Below, in pieces: positions 48,654 through 57,639 of a DNA stretch of 64,000 nucleotides. The notes below the pieces were generated by a model. That model was not told the origin of the DNA. It saw nothing but the letters and a program-made list of their open reading frames with translations, and did no database searches. Position numbers and translations under genes: made by a program. Every line of letters begins with the position of its first letter. The stretch's first letter is position 1. The stretch is from Paracoccus luteus (GTDB taxonomy: Bacteria; Pseudomonadota; Alphaproteobacteria; Rhodobacterales; Rhodobacteraceae): NCBI RefSeq assembly GCF_004522155.1, contig NZ_SDEA01000006.1, positions 72,891 through 136,890 on the forward strand, written 5' to 3'.

Positions 48654-50018
48654 ATGCAGACGAACTTTACCCCCGAACAGCTGGCCGATCCGGCCATCGC
48701 GACGGCGAACGGCATCCTGCGGACCTGCGTGCATTGCGGGTTCTGCACCGCCACCTGTCCCACCTATCAGGTGCTGGGGGACGAGCTGGACAGCCCGCGC
48801 GGCCGCATCTACCTGATCAAGGACATGCTGGAATCCGGCCGGGCCGCCGACGACCGCACCGCGCTTCACATCGACCGGTGCCTGTCGTGCCTGGCCTGCA
48901 TGACGACCTGCCCGTCGGGTGTCGATTACATGCACCTGATCGACCACGCCCGCGTGCATGTCGAGAACACCTACCGCCGGCCGTGGACCGACCGGGCGCT
49001 GCGGGCGCTGCTGGCGGCGGTGGTGCCGTATCCGGGGCGGTTCCGGCTGGCGCTGCTGGGGGCGCGGCTGGCGCGGCCGTTCGCGCGGCTGATGCCGGAC
49101 GCGCGGCTGCGGGCGATGATCTCGATGGCGCCGCGACGCATCGCGGGACCGACCCGTGACGATCTGGGGGCGACGTTCGAGCCGGTAGGGCCGCGCCGGG
49201 CGCGGGTCGCGCTGCTGACCGGCTGCGCGCAGCGGGCGCTGAACCCCGACATCAACGACGCCACCATCCGCCTGCTGCGCCGGGCGGGGTGTCAGGTGGT
49301 GATCCCCAAGGATTTGGGCTGCTGCGGCGCGCTGACCCACCACATGGGCAAGGAAGGCCAGGCGATGGCGACGGCACGGGCGGCGATCCGCGTCTTTCTG
49401 GCGGCGGACGCGGCGGAACCGCTGGACGCGATCATCGTCAACGCCTCGGGCTGCGGGACGACGGTCAAGGATTATGGCCATATGTTCGCGCATGACCCCG
49501 ACCGCGCGGGCGCGGAAAGGGTGGCGGGGCTGGCCCGCGACGTGACCGAGTTCCTCGATGCCCACGGCCTGCCCCCCGTCACCCGGCCGGGCGGCGCGGG
49601 CGCGGCACCTGCCGGGTATGGCGCGCCGCCGGGCGCGCTGCGCGTCGCCTATCACGCGGCCTGTTCGCTGCAGCACGGCCAGCGCATCGTCGCCGCGCCG
49701 AAATCGCTGCTGGGGCAGGCGGGGTTTCAGGTGATGACGCCCGCCGACAGCCATCTGTGCTGCGGCTCGGCCGGCACCTATAACCTGCTGCAGCCGGCGC
49801 TGTCGGCCGAGTTGCGCGACCGCAAGGTCCGCACGATCGAGGCGCTGGCCCCGCAGGTCGTGGCCGCCGGCAACATCGGCTGCATGGTCCAGATCGGGCA
49901 GGGGACGCGCATCCCCGTCGTCCACACGGTCGAACTGCTGGACTGGGCGACGGGCGGGCCGCAGCCGCCCGCGCTGGCCGATCTGGGCGCGGGGGCAGGC
50001 GCCGGGGCGGCCGCATGA
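48654..50018 (+). CDS. glcF: Glycolate oxidase iron-sulphur subunit GlcF
   Basis: Electron-transfer subunit with two 4Fe-4S sites: Cys25/28/31/35 (CVHCGFCTATCP) and Cys76/79/82/86 (CLSCLACMTTCP). Two CCG domains follow (KDLGCCGALTHHMG and SHLCCGSAGTYN), usual for quinone-linked dehydrogenase partners. 454 residues. The C-terminus is extended by a GAGAGAGAAA tail. Directly after glcE; the VOC protein overlaps its stop by 4 bp. Confidence 0.95.
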   Translation: MQTNFTPEQLADPAIATANGILRTCVHCGFCTATCPTYQVLGDELDSPRGRIYLIKDMLESGRAADDRTALHIDRCLSCLACMTTCPSGVDYMHLIDHARVHVENTYRRPWTDRALRALLAAVVPYPGRFRLALLGARLARPFARLMPDARLRAMISMAPRRIAGPTRDDLGATFEPVGPRRARVALLTGCAQRALNPDINDATIRLLRRAGCQVVIPKDLGCCGALTHHMGKEGQAMATARAAIRVFLAADAAEPLDAIIVNASGCGTTVKDYGHMFAHDPDRAGAERVAGLARDVTEFLDAHGLPPVTRPGGAGAAPAGYGAPPGALRVAYHAACSLQHGQRIVAAPKSLLGQAGFQVMTPADSHLCCGSAGTYNLLQPALSAELRDRKVRTIEALAPQVVAAGNIGCMVQIGQGTRIPVVHTVELLDWATGGPQPPALADLGAGAGAGAAA

Positions 50019-50449
50019 CGCCGCCGGTCCTCGGCACGCTGGAAACGGCGCTTTACGCCGAGGATCTGGCCGCCGCCGAGGCGTTCTGGACCGGCGTCAT
50101 CGGCCTGACCGTCATCACCCGCGTCCCCGGCCGGCATGTGTTCTTTCGCACGACCGACACCCCCCGCCCGCAGGTGCTGCTGGTGTTCGATCCGCGCGCG
50201 ACCGCGCGTCCGCCCGCCCCGGACGCGCGGCTGCCGGTGCCGCCGCACGGGGCCACCGGGCCGGGCCACGCCTGCCTTGCCGCCGCGCCCGACACGCTGG
50301 ACGACTGGCGCGCGCATCTGGAATCGCGCGGCATCGCCATCGAGGCCGATTTCCGCTGGCCCAACGGCGCGCGCTCGATCTATTTCCGCGATCCGGCGGG
50401 CAATTCCATCGAACTGGCCGACCCGGCGATCTGGGCCGCCGACCGCTGA
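50015..50449 (+). CDS. VOC (glyoxalase/dioxygenase) superfamily protein
   Basis: A 144-residue metal-binding vicinal-oxygen-chelate fold. LETALYAEDLAAAEAFWTGVIG, GPGHACLAAAPDTLDDWRAHLE and YFRDPAGNSIELADP are the characteristic repeats, with His and Glu as likely metal ligands. Possible roles include detoxification of an aldehyde or 2-oxoaldehyde derived from glycolate metabolism, but the substrate is unknown. Overlaps glcF by 4 bp and is therefore in the same operon. Confidence 0.88.
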   Translation: MTPPVLGTLETALYAEDLAAAEAFWTGVIGLTVITRVPGRHVFFRTTDTPRPQVLLVFDPRATARPPAPDARLPVPPHGATGPGHACLAAAPDTLDDWRAHLESRGIAIEADFRWPNGARSIYFRDPAGNSIELADPAIWAADR

Positions 50450-50480
50450 TCCCGGCGGCCCGCCGATCCTTGAAGCCGCC

Positions 50481-50509
50481 CTTGAAAGCGCCGCCGCACC
50501 CACCCACAT
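50481..50509 (+). promoter_or_regulatory. Heat-shock (RpoH, sigma-32) promoter of hsp20
   Basis: CTTGAA (50481-50486) and CCACAT (50504-50509) with a 17-bp spacer. This resembles the alphaproteobacterial sigma-32 consensus (CTTGAA ... CCCATNT). It lies ~95 bp before the hsp20 ATG and gives an untranslated leader of ~90 nt. Confidence 0.6.
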
Positions 50510-50604
50510 CCGCCCTGTCGGACGGCCAATCGGCGCCGGCGTCAACCGCCCGCCCGGTCACCGGGGGGCAGCACAACTCTCATCGCTGCAAAGGATGACA
50601 CATT

Positions 50605-51078
50605 ATGCGCAACATGGATCTTGCCCCGCTTTACCGCGCCTCGGTCGGGTTCGACCGCATCGCGGACCTGATGGACCGCGCCCTGACCTCGGACGTCGCG
50701 GCGCCGACCTATCCGCCCTATAACATCGAAAAGACCGGCGAGAATGCGTATCGTATTTCCATCGCCGTGGCCGGCTTTGCCGCCGACGATCTGTCCGTCG
50801 ACATGCGCGACGGCGCCGTGATCGTTGCCGCGAAAAAGGCGGCCGAGGACGAGGGCCGCAGCTATCTGCACCGCGGCATCGCCACCCGCGCCTTTGAACG
50901 CAAGTTCGCGCTGGCCGATCACGTGCGCGTGCAGGGCGCAAGCCACGTCGACGGGATGCTGCACATCGATCTGGTGCGCGAGATCCCCGAGGCGCTGAAG
51001 CCCCGCCGGATCGAGATCGCCAAGGCCGCCGGCCCCGCCGCCACGGTCGAGGCGCAGGCGAACCGGCTGGACGCCTGA
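50605..51078 (+). CDS. Small heat-shock protein (Hsp20/IbpA type)
   Basis: ATP-independent chaperone holdase, 157 residues. MRNMDLAPLYRASVGFDRIADLMDRAL is the usual IbpA-like N-terminus. The alpha-crystallin domain follows (YNIEKTGENAYRISIAVAGF, YLHRGIATRAFERKFALADH, GMLHIDLVREIPEALKPRRIEI). The C-terminal IEI is the likely IxI oligomerisation motif. An RpoH-type promoter precedes it and a strong terminator follows; it is monocistronic. Confidence 0.95.
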   Translation: MRNMDLAPLYRASVGFDRIADLMDRALTSDVAAPTYPPYNIEKTGENAYRISIAVAGFAADDLSVDMRDGAVIVAAKKAAEDEGRSYLHRGIATRAFERKFALADHVRVQGASHVDGMLHIDLVREIPEALKPRRIEIAKAAGPAATVEAQANRLDA

Positions 51079-51114
51079 TCGGCCCGGCCGTTCGGCCATA
51101 ATCACGGGGGGCGC

Positions 51115-51139
51115 GGGCGCAAGCCTTGCGCCCCTTTTT
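51115..51139 (+). terminator. Rho-independent terminator of hsp20
   Basis: GGGCGCAA-GCC-TTGCGCCC (51115-51133) followed by CTTTTT. The clearest intrinsic terminator in the window. Confidence 0.9.
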
Positions 51140-51239
51140 CATCCCGCGCGGTCAGTCCGATACGCCGCCCGGCTTTTCGGGCGGGGGCGGTCCGCATGTG
51201 GCGCGCGGGTGGCCGGAACTGTCGTCAGGTGCGGCGGGG

Positions 51240-51713
51240 TCAGCCGCGCATCAGCCCCACCCGCCGGCCGACCTGTTCCGGCAGGGGCAGGTCCGCATGC
51301 CGCGCGACCGCCGCCGCGATGCGGTCCGCCACCGCGGGCGCGAACGGGGTGACGCGGCGCGTCGCCAGATCGACGTGCAGCAACAGGTTCTCGCTGACCG
51401 CCGCGACCCAGCCGTCCGTGTGGCGCATGGTCTGGACGTAATGCAGGCGCTTGGCGTCATGCGCGATCAGCCGCGTTTCCACGGTCACGCGGTCGCCCGC
51501 GTTCAATTCGCGCAGGTAATGCACCTGCGCCTGCGCGGTGAACACCGACACCCCGTCCGCCGCCGCGACCTGCGGGCCAAGCCCCAGCGGTCCCAGCACC
51601 ACGTCCAGCGCGCGGTCGAACAGCACGTGGTAATAGGCCATGTTCAGGTGGCCGTTGTAATCGGTCCAGCCCTCCTCGACCGTCATCGGCGCCGTGAGGA
51701 ACGGCGCGCTCAC
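51240..51713 (-). CDS. Acyl-CoA thioesterase, hot-dog fold
   Basis: A 157-residue 4-hydroxybenzoyl-CoA-thioesterase-like protein. [20 protein letters not shown] is the active-site motif (Asp with NGHxN), and [20 protein letters not shown] is the second strand block. Specificity unknown. It starts at a GTG that overlaps the recR TGA (GTGA), so it is probably the last gene of the dnaX-ybaB-recR operon; an ATG 27 bp downstream is an alternative. Confidence 0.88.
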   Translation of the reverse strand: MSAPFLTAPMTVEEGWTDYNGHLNMAYYHVLFDRALDVVLGPLGLGPQVAAADGVSVFTAQAQVHYLRELNAGDRVTVETRLIAHDAKRLHYVQTMRHTDGWVAAVSENLLLHVDLATRRVTPFAPAVADRIAAAVARHADLPLPEQVGRRVGLMRG

Positions 51714-52309
51714 AGCCGCCGCCTTGCGCGCAGCGCCGCCAGGATGGTGCCGTCGTCCAGATAGTCCAGTTCTCCGCCGATGGGTACGCCCTGCGCCAGC
51801 CCGGTGACGGTGACCTGCGCGGGTTCCAGCGCCTCGGCGATGTAATGGGCGGTGGTCTGGCCCTCGACGGTGGCGTTCAGGGCCAGGATCACCTCGGTGA
51901 CGGATTCGTCCGCGACGCGCGCGACCAGGCGCGGGATGCCCAGTTCGTCCGGCCCGATCTCGTCCAGCGCCGACAGCGTGCCGCCCAGCACGTGATAGCG
52001 CCCGCGGAACGCGCGCCCGCGTTCCAGCGCCCACAGATCGGCCACGTCCGCGACGACGCACAATTCGCCATTCCCACGCGCGGGATCGGCGCAGATCGGG
52101 CACAACGCGGCGTCGCTGATGTTGCCGCAGCGGGAACACTCGCGCGAGGTTTCGGCCACCCGCGCCATCTGCGCGGCCAGCTGCGCCATCTGGCCGGTGC
52201 GGCGGCGGATCAGCGCCAGCACGATGCGCCTGGCCGACCGCGGGCCAAGCCCCGGCAGCCGCGCCATCTGCGCGATCAGCGCCTGGATCTCGTCGCTGCC
52301 CTCGGCCAT
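51710..52309 (-). CDS. recR: Recombination mediator RecR
   Basis: Works with RecO/RecF to load RecA on gapped DNA. 199 residues. Helix-hairpin-helix [16 protein letters not shown], zinc finger [16 protein letters not shown], Toprim domain [15 protein letters not shown] (with the acidic DVAD), and a C-terminal [22 protein letters not shown] are all typical. The ATG directly follows the ybaB stop with no gap. Confidence 0.96.
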   Translation of the reverse strand: MAEGSDEIQALIAQMARLPGLGPRSARRIVLALIRRRTGQMAQLAAQMARVAETSRECSRCGNISDAALCPICADPARGNGELCVVADVADLWALERGRAFRGRYHVLGGTLSALDEIGPDELGIPRLVARVADESVTEVILALNATVEGQTTAHYIAEALEPAQVTVTGLAQGVPIGGELDYLDDGTILAALRARRRL

Positions 52310-52654
52310 TCAGAACGGCAGGTTCATGCCCGGCGGCAGGCCCATCCCCGCGCCCATGCGCTGGGTTTCCTCGGCCAGCCGGTCCTGCGCGCGGCGCTGC
52401 GCGTCCTTGATCGCGGCCAGGATCAGATCCTCGACCACCTGCTTTTCGCTGGCGACAAAGATCGACGGGTCGATGTCGAGCGCCGTCAGCTCGCCCTTGG
52501 CGGTGGCGGTGGCGCGGACCAACCCGGCGCCTGCCTCGCCGGTCACGGTGATCGTGTCCAGTTTCGCCTGCAGCTCGGCCACCTTGCCCTGCATGTCGCG
52601 GGCGGCGGCCATCATCTTGTTCAGGTCGCCCAGCCCGCCAAAGGGGTTCTTCAT
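52310..52654 (-). CDS. YbaB/EbfC nucleoid-associated protein
   Basis: A 114-residue DNA-binding protein of the YbaB family, which forms dimers of tweezer shape. NPFGGLGDLNKMMAAARDMQGKVAELQ, TGEAGAGLVRATATAKGELTALDIDPSIF and EDLILAAIKDAQRRAQDRLAEE are the standard family segments. It lies between dnaX and recR, the normal arrangement in proteobacteria, with a 4-bp gap from dnaX. Confidence 0.94.
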   Translation of the reverse strand: MKNPFGGLGDLNKMMAAARDMQGKVAELQAKLDTITVTGEAGAGLVRATATAKGELTALDIDPSIFVASEKQVVEDLILAAIKDAQRRAQDRLAEETQRMGAGMGLPPGMNLPF

Positions 52655-52658
52655 CCTG

Positions 52659-54479
52659 TCACTCCTCGTCCTCGAAGGGATCCCATTCCTCGGCCTCGGC
52701 AAGGCCCCCCTGCGCGGTGGCGTGCAGGTCCGGGGCGGCGGCGCCGTCGTCGTCCGGGGCAGGGGGCGCGTCGTGGCGGATCGCGGCAAAGCGCGCGCCG
52801 GGCACGGCGTCAAAGATGGCGCGGATCACCGGGTTGTCCAGCGCCGCCACCTCGGCCGCCTGTTGCGCGGCGGCGCGGGTTTCCGCGATCGTCGGGCCGC
52901 CGCCCGCGTCGACGACCGACACCGCCCAGCGGGCGCCGCCGGTCCAGCCGCGCAGCCGCTCGCCCAGCCGCTGCGCGAGGTCGCGGGGCGCGTCGGGGGT
53001 GGGCTGGAACTCGATCCGGCCGGGGGCATAGCGCACCAGCCGGACGTGGCTTTCGACCTGCAGAAGCAGGGTCATGTCGCGCATCCGCCGGATCAGTTCG
53101 ACCACGGCTTCGAAGTCGGTCAGCGCCGCCACCGCGTCGGGGGCGGTGGCCAGCGCCAGCGCGCCGTTCGTGCCGCCCGCCTGCACGGCGACGGCTGCCG
53201 CCCGGACGGCCTGCGGTGCGGCGGCGGCGCGGGGCGCATGCGACGGCGCTAAACCGGGGGCGGCCCCCGGCGCGGGCGCGGGGCGCGCGAACTCGCCCGC
53301 CGCCTGTCCGGCCTGCACGCGGCGGATCAGCGCCTCGGGGTCGGGCAGGTCGGCGACATGGGTCAGGCGGATGACCGCCATTTCCGCCGCCATCATGGCG
53401 TTCGGGGCGGCCGACACCTCCTCGAGCGATTTCAGCAGCATCTGCCACAGCCGCGTCAGCGCGCGCATGGGCACGCGCTCGGCCATGTCGCGGCCGCGGG
53501 CGCGTTCGTCGGGACCGACCGTGGGGTCTTCGGCGGCATCCGGCGTGATCTTGACCAGGCTGACCCAGTGGGTGATCTCGGCCAGGTCGCGCAGGACGGC
53601 CAGCGGGTCGGCGCCTTCGGCGTATTGCGATTGCAGCTCGGCCAGCGCCTCGGCCGCCGCGCCGCGCAGGATCATGTCGAACAAATCCAGCACCCGGCCG
53701 CGGTCGGCCAGCCCCAGCATGGCGCGGACCTGCGGGGCGGTCGTCTCGCCCGCCCCTCCCTCACCGGCGCCGTGGCTGATCGCCTGATCCAGCAGGCTGG
53801 TCGCGTCGCGGGCCGACCCCTCGGCCGCGCGGGTGATCAGCGCCAGCGCGTCGTCGGCGATCTGCGCGCCCTCGGCTGCGGCGATGCGGCGCAAGAGCGC
53901 GATCATCACCTCCGGCTCGATCCGGCGCAGGTCGAACCGCTGGCAGCGCGACAAGACCGTGACCGGCACCTTGCGGATCTCGGTCGTCGCAAAGATGAAC
54001 TTCACATGCGGGGGCGGTTCCTCAAGCGTCTTCAGCAGCGCGTTGAACGCGCTGGTGGACAGCATGTGGACCTCGTCGATGATATAGATCTTATAGCGCG
54101 CGACAGCGGCGCGATAGTGAACGGAATCAATGATTTCCCGGATGTCGTTGACGCCGGTTCTGGACGCCGCGTCCATTTCCAGCACGTCCACGTGCCGCCC
54201 CTCGGCGATGGACACGCAATGCTCGCAGACCCCGCAGGGGCTGGTCGTCGGCCCGCCGGTGCCGTCCGGCCCGGTGCAGTTCATGCCCTTGGCGATGATC
54301 CGCGCGGTGGTCGTCTTTCCGGTGCCCCGGATGCCGGTCATGATGAACGCCTGCGCGATGCGGTCGGCCGCGAACGCGTTCTGCAGCGTGCGGACCATCG
54401 CGTCCTGACCGACCAGATCGGCAAACGTCTCGGGCCGGTATTTCCGGGCCAGCACCTGATAGGCTTGCGTTTCGGTCAT
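52659..54479 (-). CDS. dnaX: DNA polymerase III subunits gamma/tau
   Basis: Clamp-loader ATPase, 606 residues. Walker A ITGIRGTGKTTTA, zinc-binding Cys in MNCTGPDGTGG and CGVCEHC, Walker B YIIDEVHMLS, the sensor region FATTEIRKVPVTVLSRCQRF and SARD arginine. A proline/alanine-rich linker (about 405-450) follows, then the tau-specific C-terminal domain ending WDPFEDEE. The ATG of MTETQAYQVLARKYRP is used. No obvious A-rich slippery site was seen for producing a short gamma form. Confidence 0.96.
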   Translation of the reverse strand: MTETQAYQVLARKYRPETFADLVGQDAMVRTLQNAFAADRIAQAFIMTGIRGTGKTTTARIIAKGMNCTGPDGTGGPTTSPCGVCEHCVSIAEGRHVDVLEMDAASRTGVNDIREIIDSVHYRAAVARYKIYIIDEVHMLSTSAFNALLKTLEEPPPHVKFIFATTEIRKVPVTVLSRCQRFDLRRIEPEVMIALLRRIAAAEGAQIADDALALITRAAEGSARDATSLLDQAISHGAGEGGAGETTAPQVRAMLGLADRGRVLDLFDMILRGAAAEALAELQSQYAEGADPLAVLRDLAEITHWVSLVKITPDAAEDPTVGPDERARGRDMAERVPMRALTRLWQMLLKSLEEVSAAPNAMMAAEMAVIRLTHVADLPDPEALIRRVQAGQAAGEFARPAPAPGAAPGLAPSHAPRAAAAPQAVRAAAVAVQAGGTNGALALATAPDAVAALTDFEAVVELIRRMRDMTLLLQVESHVRLVRYAPGRIEFQPTPDAPRDLAQRLGERLRGWTGGARWAVSVVDAGGGPTIAETRAAAQQAAEVAALDNPVIRAIFDAVPGARFAAIRHDAPPAPDDDGAAAPDLHATAQGGLAEAEEWDPFEDEE

Positions 54480-54610
54480 GCGGTCCCCTGGGCTTGCGCG
54501 GGAATGTAGGGGGGGCGGCACGGGGGCGCAACGGCAGATGGGCCGCGCGCGGCCTTGGCATTCCCGGCCACGCGCGGCAGCGTGGCGGCGGACCGGGGCG
54601 GGGGCGCGGC

Positions 54611-55543
54611 ATGGGCATCGACACGACAGGGCTGGCATTTGCGGGCGGCGGGCTGGACCGGGCGGCGGACCGGCGCGGCGGCGACGGCTGGCGCGACGGC
54701 GCGGCCGTGCTGCCGGTCTGGCGCGGCAAGGTGCTGGTGGGCGGCGACGACCGGCTGGCGCGACTGCCCGCCGACCACCCAGCGCTGGCCGGGGCCGAGC
54801 CGCCGGTGCTGCTGGGACTGGACGGCGCGACGGCCGCCGCCGCGCAGGACATCAGCGCCTGGGCGCCCCCCAGCCTTCCCGAGACGCAGCTGTTCTTCGA
54901 CCCGACCGAACAGGTCCACCCGCTGATCCCGGACGCGCGCTTTGTGGAACTGCGCGGCGTGATGTCGCGGCTGTCCCCGCTGGACGCCGAACTGGCCGCG
55001 ACCGCGCGGGCGCTGACCGGTTGGCATGGCGCGCACCGGTTCTGCGCCGCGTGCGGGGCGCGGTCGGAACCGGCGCAGTCGGGCTGGCAGCGGCGCTGTC
55101 CGTCCTGCGGGGCGATGCATTTCCCGCGCACCGATCCGGTCGTCATCATGCTGGTCGCGCGCGGCGACCGCGTGCTGCTGGGCCGCTCGCCCGGCTGGCC
55201 CGAGGGGATGTATTCCTGCCTTGCCGGCTTTATCGAGCCGGGCGAGACGATCGAGGCCGCCGTCCGCCGCGAGGTGGCCGAGGAAACCGGCGTCACCGTC
55301 GGCGTGGTCCGCTATGCGGCCAGCCAGCCTTGGCCGTTCCCGGCGTCGCTGATGCTGGGCTGCGCGGGCGATGCGGAAACCGAGACGATCACCCTGGATC
55401 CGGTCGAGCTGGAGGACGCGCGCTGGGTCGGCCGGGACGAGCTGGCGGCGGTATGCGCGGGCACCCACGCCAGCCTGCGCGCGCCGCGTCCGGGCGCCAT
55501 CGCGGGCTGGCTGCTGCAGGCATGGCTGGACGGCCGCCTGTGA
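54611..55543 (+). CDS. nudC: NAD(+) diphosphatase / RNA decapping enzyme NudC
   Basis: Nudix hydrolase of 310 residues that cleaves NADH/NAD+ and can remove NAD caps from RNA. The zinc ribbon uses Cys145, 148, 163 and 166 (CAACG, CPSCG). The Nudix box at 206-228 (GFIEPGETIEAAVRREVAEE followed by TGV) is complete, followed by SQPWPFPASLMLG, the NADH-pyrophosphatase signature. Divergent from dnaX across ~130 bp. Start chosen at MGIDTTGLAF; further upstream the frame is open but not conserved-looking. Confidence 0.95.
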   Translation: MGIDTTGLAFAGGGLDRAADRRGGDGWRDGAAVLPVWRGKVLVGGDDRLARLPADHPALAGAEPPVLLGLDGATAAAAQDISAWAPPSLPETQLFFDPTEQVHPLIPDARFVELRGVMSRLSPLDAELAATARALTGWHGAHRFCAACGARSEPAQSGWQRRCPSCGAMHFPRTDPVVIMLVARGDRVLLGRSPGWPEGMYSCLAGFIEPGETIEAAVRREVAEETGVTVGVVRYAASQPWPFPASLMLGCAGDAETETITLDPVELEDARWVGRDELAAVCAGTHASLRAPRPGAIAGWLLQAWLDGRL

Positions 55544-55589
55544 CACCCCGCCGCTTGCCCCCGCCGCCTGCGGCCCCCACATAGGCGCC

Positions 55590-55991
55590 ATGATCCCGCC
55601 CCGTTTCGACGTCACCCCCGAACAGATCGACCGCGTGGTCGCCGTGTTTTACGCCGCCGTCCGCCGGCACGAGGTGCTGGGTCCGGTCTTTGGCCGTCAT
55701 GTCGCGGACTGGCCTGCGCACGAAAGCAGGATCGCCGCCTTCTGGCGCAACGCGATTTTGTATGAGCGCAGTTATGACGGCAATCCGATGCGCGTCCACA
55801 TGGCGGCGGGCGACGTGCGGGCCGAACATTTCGACCCCTGGCTGATGCTGTTCGATGCGACGCTGATCCGCACGCTGCCCCAGCCCACGGCGCGGGCCTG
55901 GTCGGCGCTGGCGCACCGGATCGGCGCGGGGCTGCGGATGGGCGTGCGCGACCTGCGCGACGACCGCGCGGCACCGCCGATCCTGCGCTAG
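55590..55991 (+). CDS. Group III truncated haemoglobin
   Basis: A 133-residue globin. DRVVAVFYAAVRRHEVLGPVF and IAAFWRNAILYERSYDGNPMRVHM contain conserved CD/E region residues, and RVHMAAGDVRAEHFDPWLMLF includes the probable proximal His. Such proteins bind O2/NO and have been linked to nitrosative stress in a few species. It follows nudC by 46 bp and precedes a GlsB-type gene on the same strand, so a stress-related set is possible. Confidence 0.9.
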   Translation: MIPPRFDVTPEQIDRVVAVFYAAVRRHEVLGPVFGRHVADWPAHESRIAAFWRNAILYERSYDGNPMRVHMAAGDVRAEHFDPWLMLFDATLIRTLPQPTARAWSALAHRIGAGLRMGVRDLRDDRAAPPILR

Positions 55992-56030
55992 GGGACTTGC
56001 GGTCGGCACGGGCGGCCCTATGTCGGGCGG

Positions 56031-56261
56031 ATGGGCATGATCGTGATCTTTGCAATCGTCGGCGCCGTCATCGGCTGGCTTGCGGCCGGGCAGATCGGGC
56101 GCGGGCGCGTGACCTCGGCGGTTGTCGGCGCGGTCGGCGGCGCGGCGGGGGGTGTCGGGCTGTGGGTGCTGATCGGGCTGCTGGGTCTGCTGGTCGGCGC
56201 GCTTGGGGCCGTGGCCGGGGCGCTGATCCTGCTGTGGCTGGTGGATCGCTGGCGGGACTGA
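56031..56261 (+). CDS. GlsB/YeaQ/YmgE family membrane protein
   Basis: A 76-residue Gly-rich double-glycine-zipper membrane protein (MIVIFAIVGAVIGWLAAGQIGRG, then GAVGGAAGGVGLWVLIGLLGLLVGALGAVAG). The family is stress-induced in enterobacteria but lacks a defined mechanism. Two ATGs (MGM) are possible starts six bases apart. Convergent with the P450 gene 16 bp away. Confidence 0.85.
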   Translation: MGMIVIFAIVGAVIGWLAAGQIGRGRVTSAVVGAVGGAAGGVGLWVLIGLLGLLVGALGAVAGALILLWLVDRWRD

Positions 56262-56277
56262 CGCCCCGCCTGTTCCA

Positions 56278-57639
56278 TCAGCGCCGGTCGATCCGCAGGC
56301 GGACCCCGTCGCGGCCCCGCAGCGTCAGCCGTGCGACCGGCACCGGATCGGCGTCGCCCCGCGACAGCCGCAGGTCGCGGCAGATCATCGCCAGCATCAG
56401 CGGCCCTTCGATCATCGCAAACCCCGCGCCGGGGCAGACCCGCTGCCCGGCGCTGAAGGGGACATAGGCCTCGCGCGCGCAGGCCCGGCCATTCGGCGTA
56501 TCCCAGCGGCCGGGGTCAAAGCTGTCGGGATCGTCCCACAGCCGCCGGTGCCGGTGCAGGTGCCAGGGCGACAGCACGACCTGCGTGCCGCGGGGCAGGG
56601 GCCGGCCGCGCAGGGTTTCCGGCCGCGCAGTCTCGCGCACCATCATCGGCACGGGCGGATAAAGCCGCATCGCTTCGCGGAACACCGCGCGGGCGGCGCG
56701 CAGGCGGCTGACGGCCCCGAAATCGGGCGGGTCGCCGGCCGGTTGCAGCGCCTCGGCGGCCTCGGCCGCGACGCGGTCCTGCCAGTCGGGGTTGGCGGCC
56801 AGCAGCCACAGCGCCCAGGCCAGCGCGCTGGCCGACGTCTCGTGCCCGGCCAGGAAAAAGATCGCGACCTGGTCCACCATCTCGGCCGGGGCGAAACACC
56901 GGCCGGTGACGGGATCGGGGGTGGTCATGATCTTTGTCGCCAGGTCGTCGGGCGCGGTGCCGTCCGCGATGGCGGCGGTCCGTGCCGCCACAAGGTCGCG
57001 GATCAGGCCGCGGATCGTCGCGGCGGTGGCGCGGGTGCGCCGCGAATGCCAGCGCGGCAGCCAGCGCGGCATGGGGATCAGCGCGGCCGGGTTGACCAGC
57101 GGCTGCGCGTCCTGATGCGCGCGAAAGGCCGCAAAGACCCGCGCGGCGATGCGGTGTTCGATGGGCATGGAAAACAGCGCGCGAAAGATCACGTCGGCGG
57201 CGGCGTGGCTGGTTTCCGGCTCGACGTCGATCTGGGTTCCCGCGGCGGCGGTCAGGCGCAGGGTGGCGGCGCGAGCGGCCTGCCACATGGCGGGCCAGGT
57301 CTCGCGGATGCGGCCGCCCTCGAACGCGGGGTCGATGATGCGGCGCTGGCGCGCCCATGTCTCGCCGTTGGTGACGAAGACGGACTGGCCCAGCAGCGGC
57401 GCCAGCCCCTCGCGCAGGCGGCCGGATTTCGGGAAATCGCGCGGGCGTTCCGACAGCACCAGCCGCACCAGCGCGGGGTCGTTGCACAGCACGCTGCGGA
57501 CCAGCGGGCTGCGGAACTCGGCCATCCAGGCGCGATACAGCTTGTCGGGCAGCGCCGACAGCAGGTCGCGCCGGAACGCCCGCGCGATGCGGACCAGCCC
57601 GCGGCCGGGGGGCGCTGCGTCGGGGCGCGGCGGGATCAC
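56278..57639 (-). CDS. Cytochrome P450
   Basis: Soluble bacterial monooxygenase of 453 residues. The I-helix FFLAGHETSASALAW carries the acid-alcohol-like HET pair, the K-helix FREAMRLYPPVP holds ExxR, and the haem-binding loop FSAGQRVCPGAGF gives the thiolate ligand Cys402. Substrate unknown; ferredoxin/reductase partners are not adjacent. It begins with a GTG that overlaps the stop of the membrane alpha/beta-hydrolase (GTGA), so the two proteins are translationally coupled. Confidence 0.93.
   Translation of the reverse strand: MIPPRPDAAPPGRGLVRIARAFRRDLLSALPDKLYRAWMAEFRSPLVRSVLCNDPALVRLVLSERPRDFPKSGRLREGLAPLLGQSVFVTNGETWARQRRIIDPAFEGGRIRETWPAMWQAARAATLRLTAAAGTQIDVEPETSHAAADVIFRALFSMPIEHRIAARVFAAFRAHQDAQPLVNPAALIPMPRWLPRWHSRRTRATAATIRGLIRDLVAARTAAIADGTAPDDLATKIMTTPDPVTGRCFAPAEMVDQVAIFFLAGHETSASALAWALWLLAANPDWQDRVAAEAAEALQPAGDPPDFGAVSRLRAARAVFREAMRLYPPVPMMVRETARPETLRGRPLPRGTQVVLSPWHLHRHRRLWDDPDSFDPGRWDTPNGRACAREAYVPFSAGQRVCPGAGFAMIEGPLMLAMICRDLRLSRGDADPVPVARLTLRGRDGVRLRIDRR

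Noticed and set aside
54480..54610. 4.5S (SRP) RNA gene next to dnaX
   Set aside because: The conserved GGTCAGG...GGAAGG...AGCA apical signature is absent from this gap.
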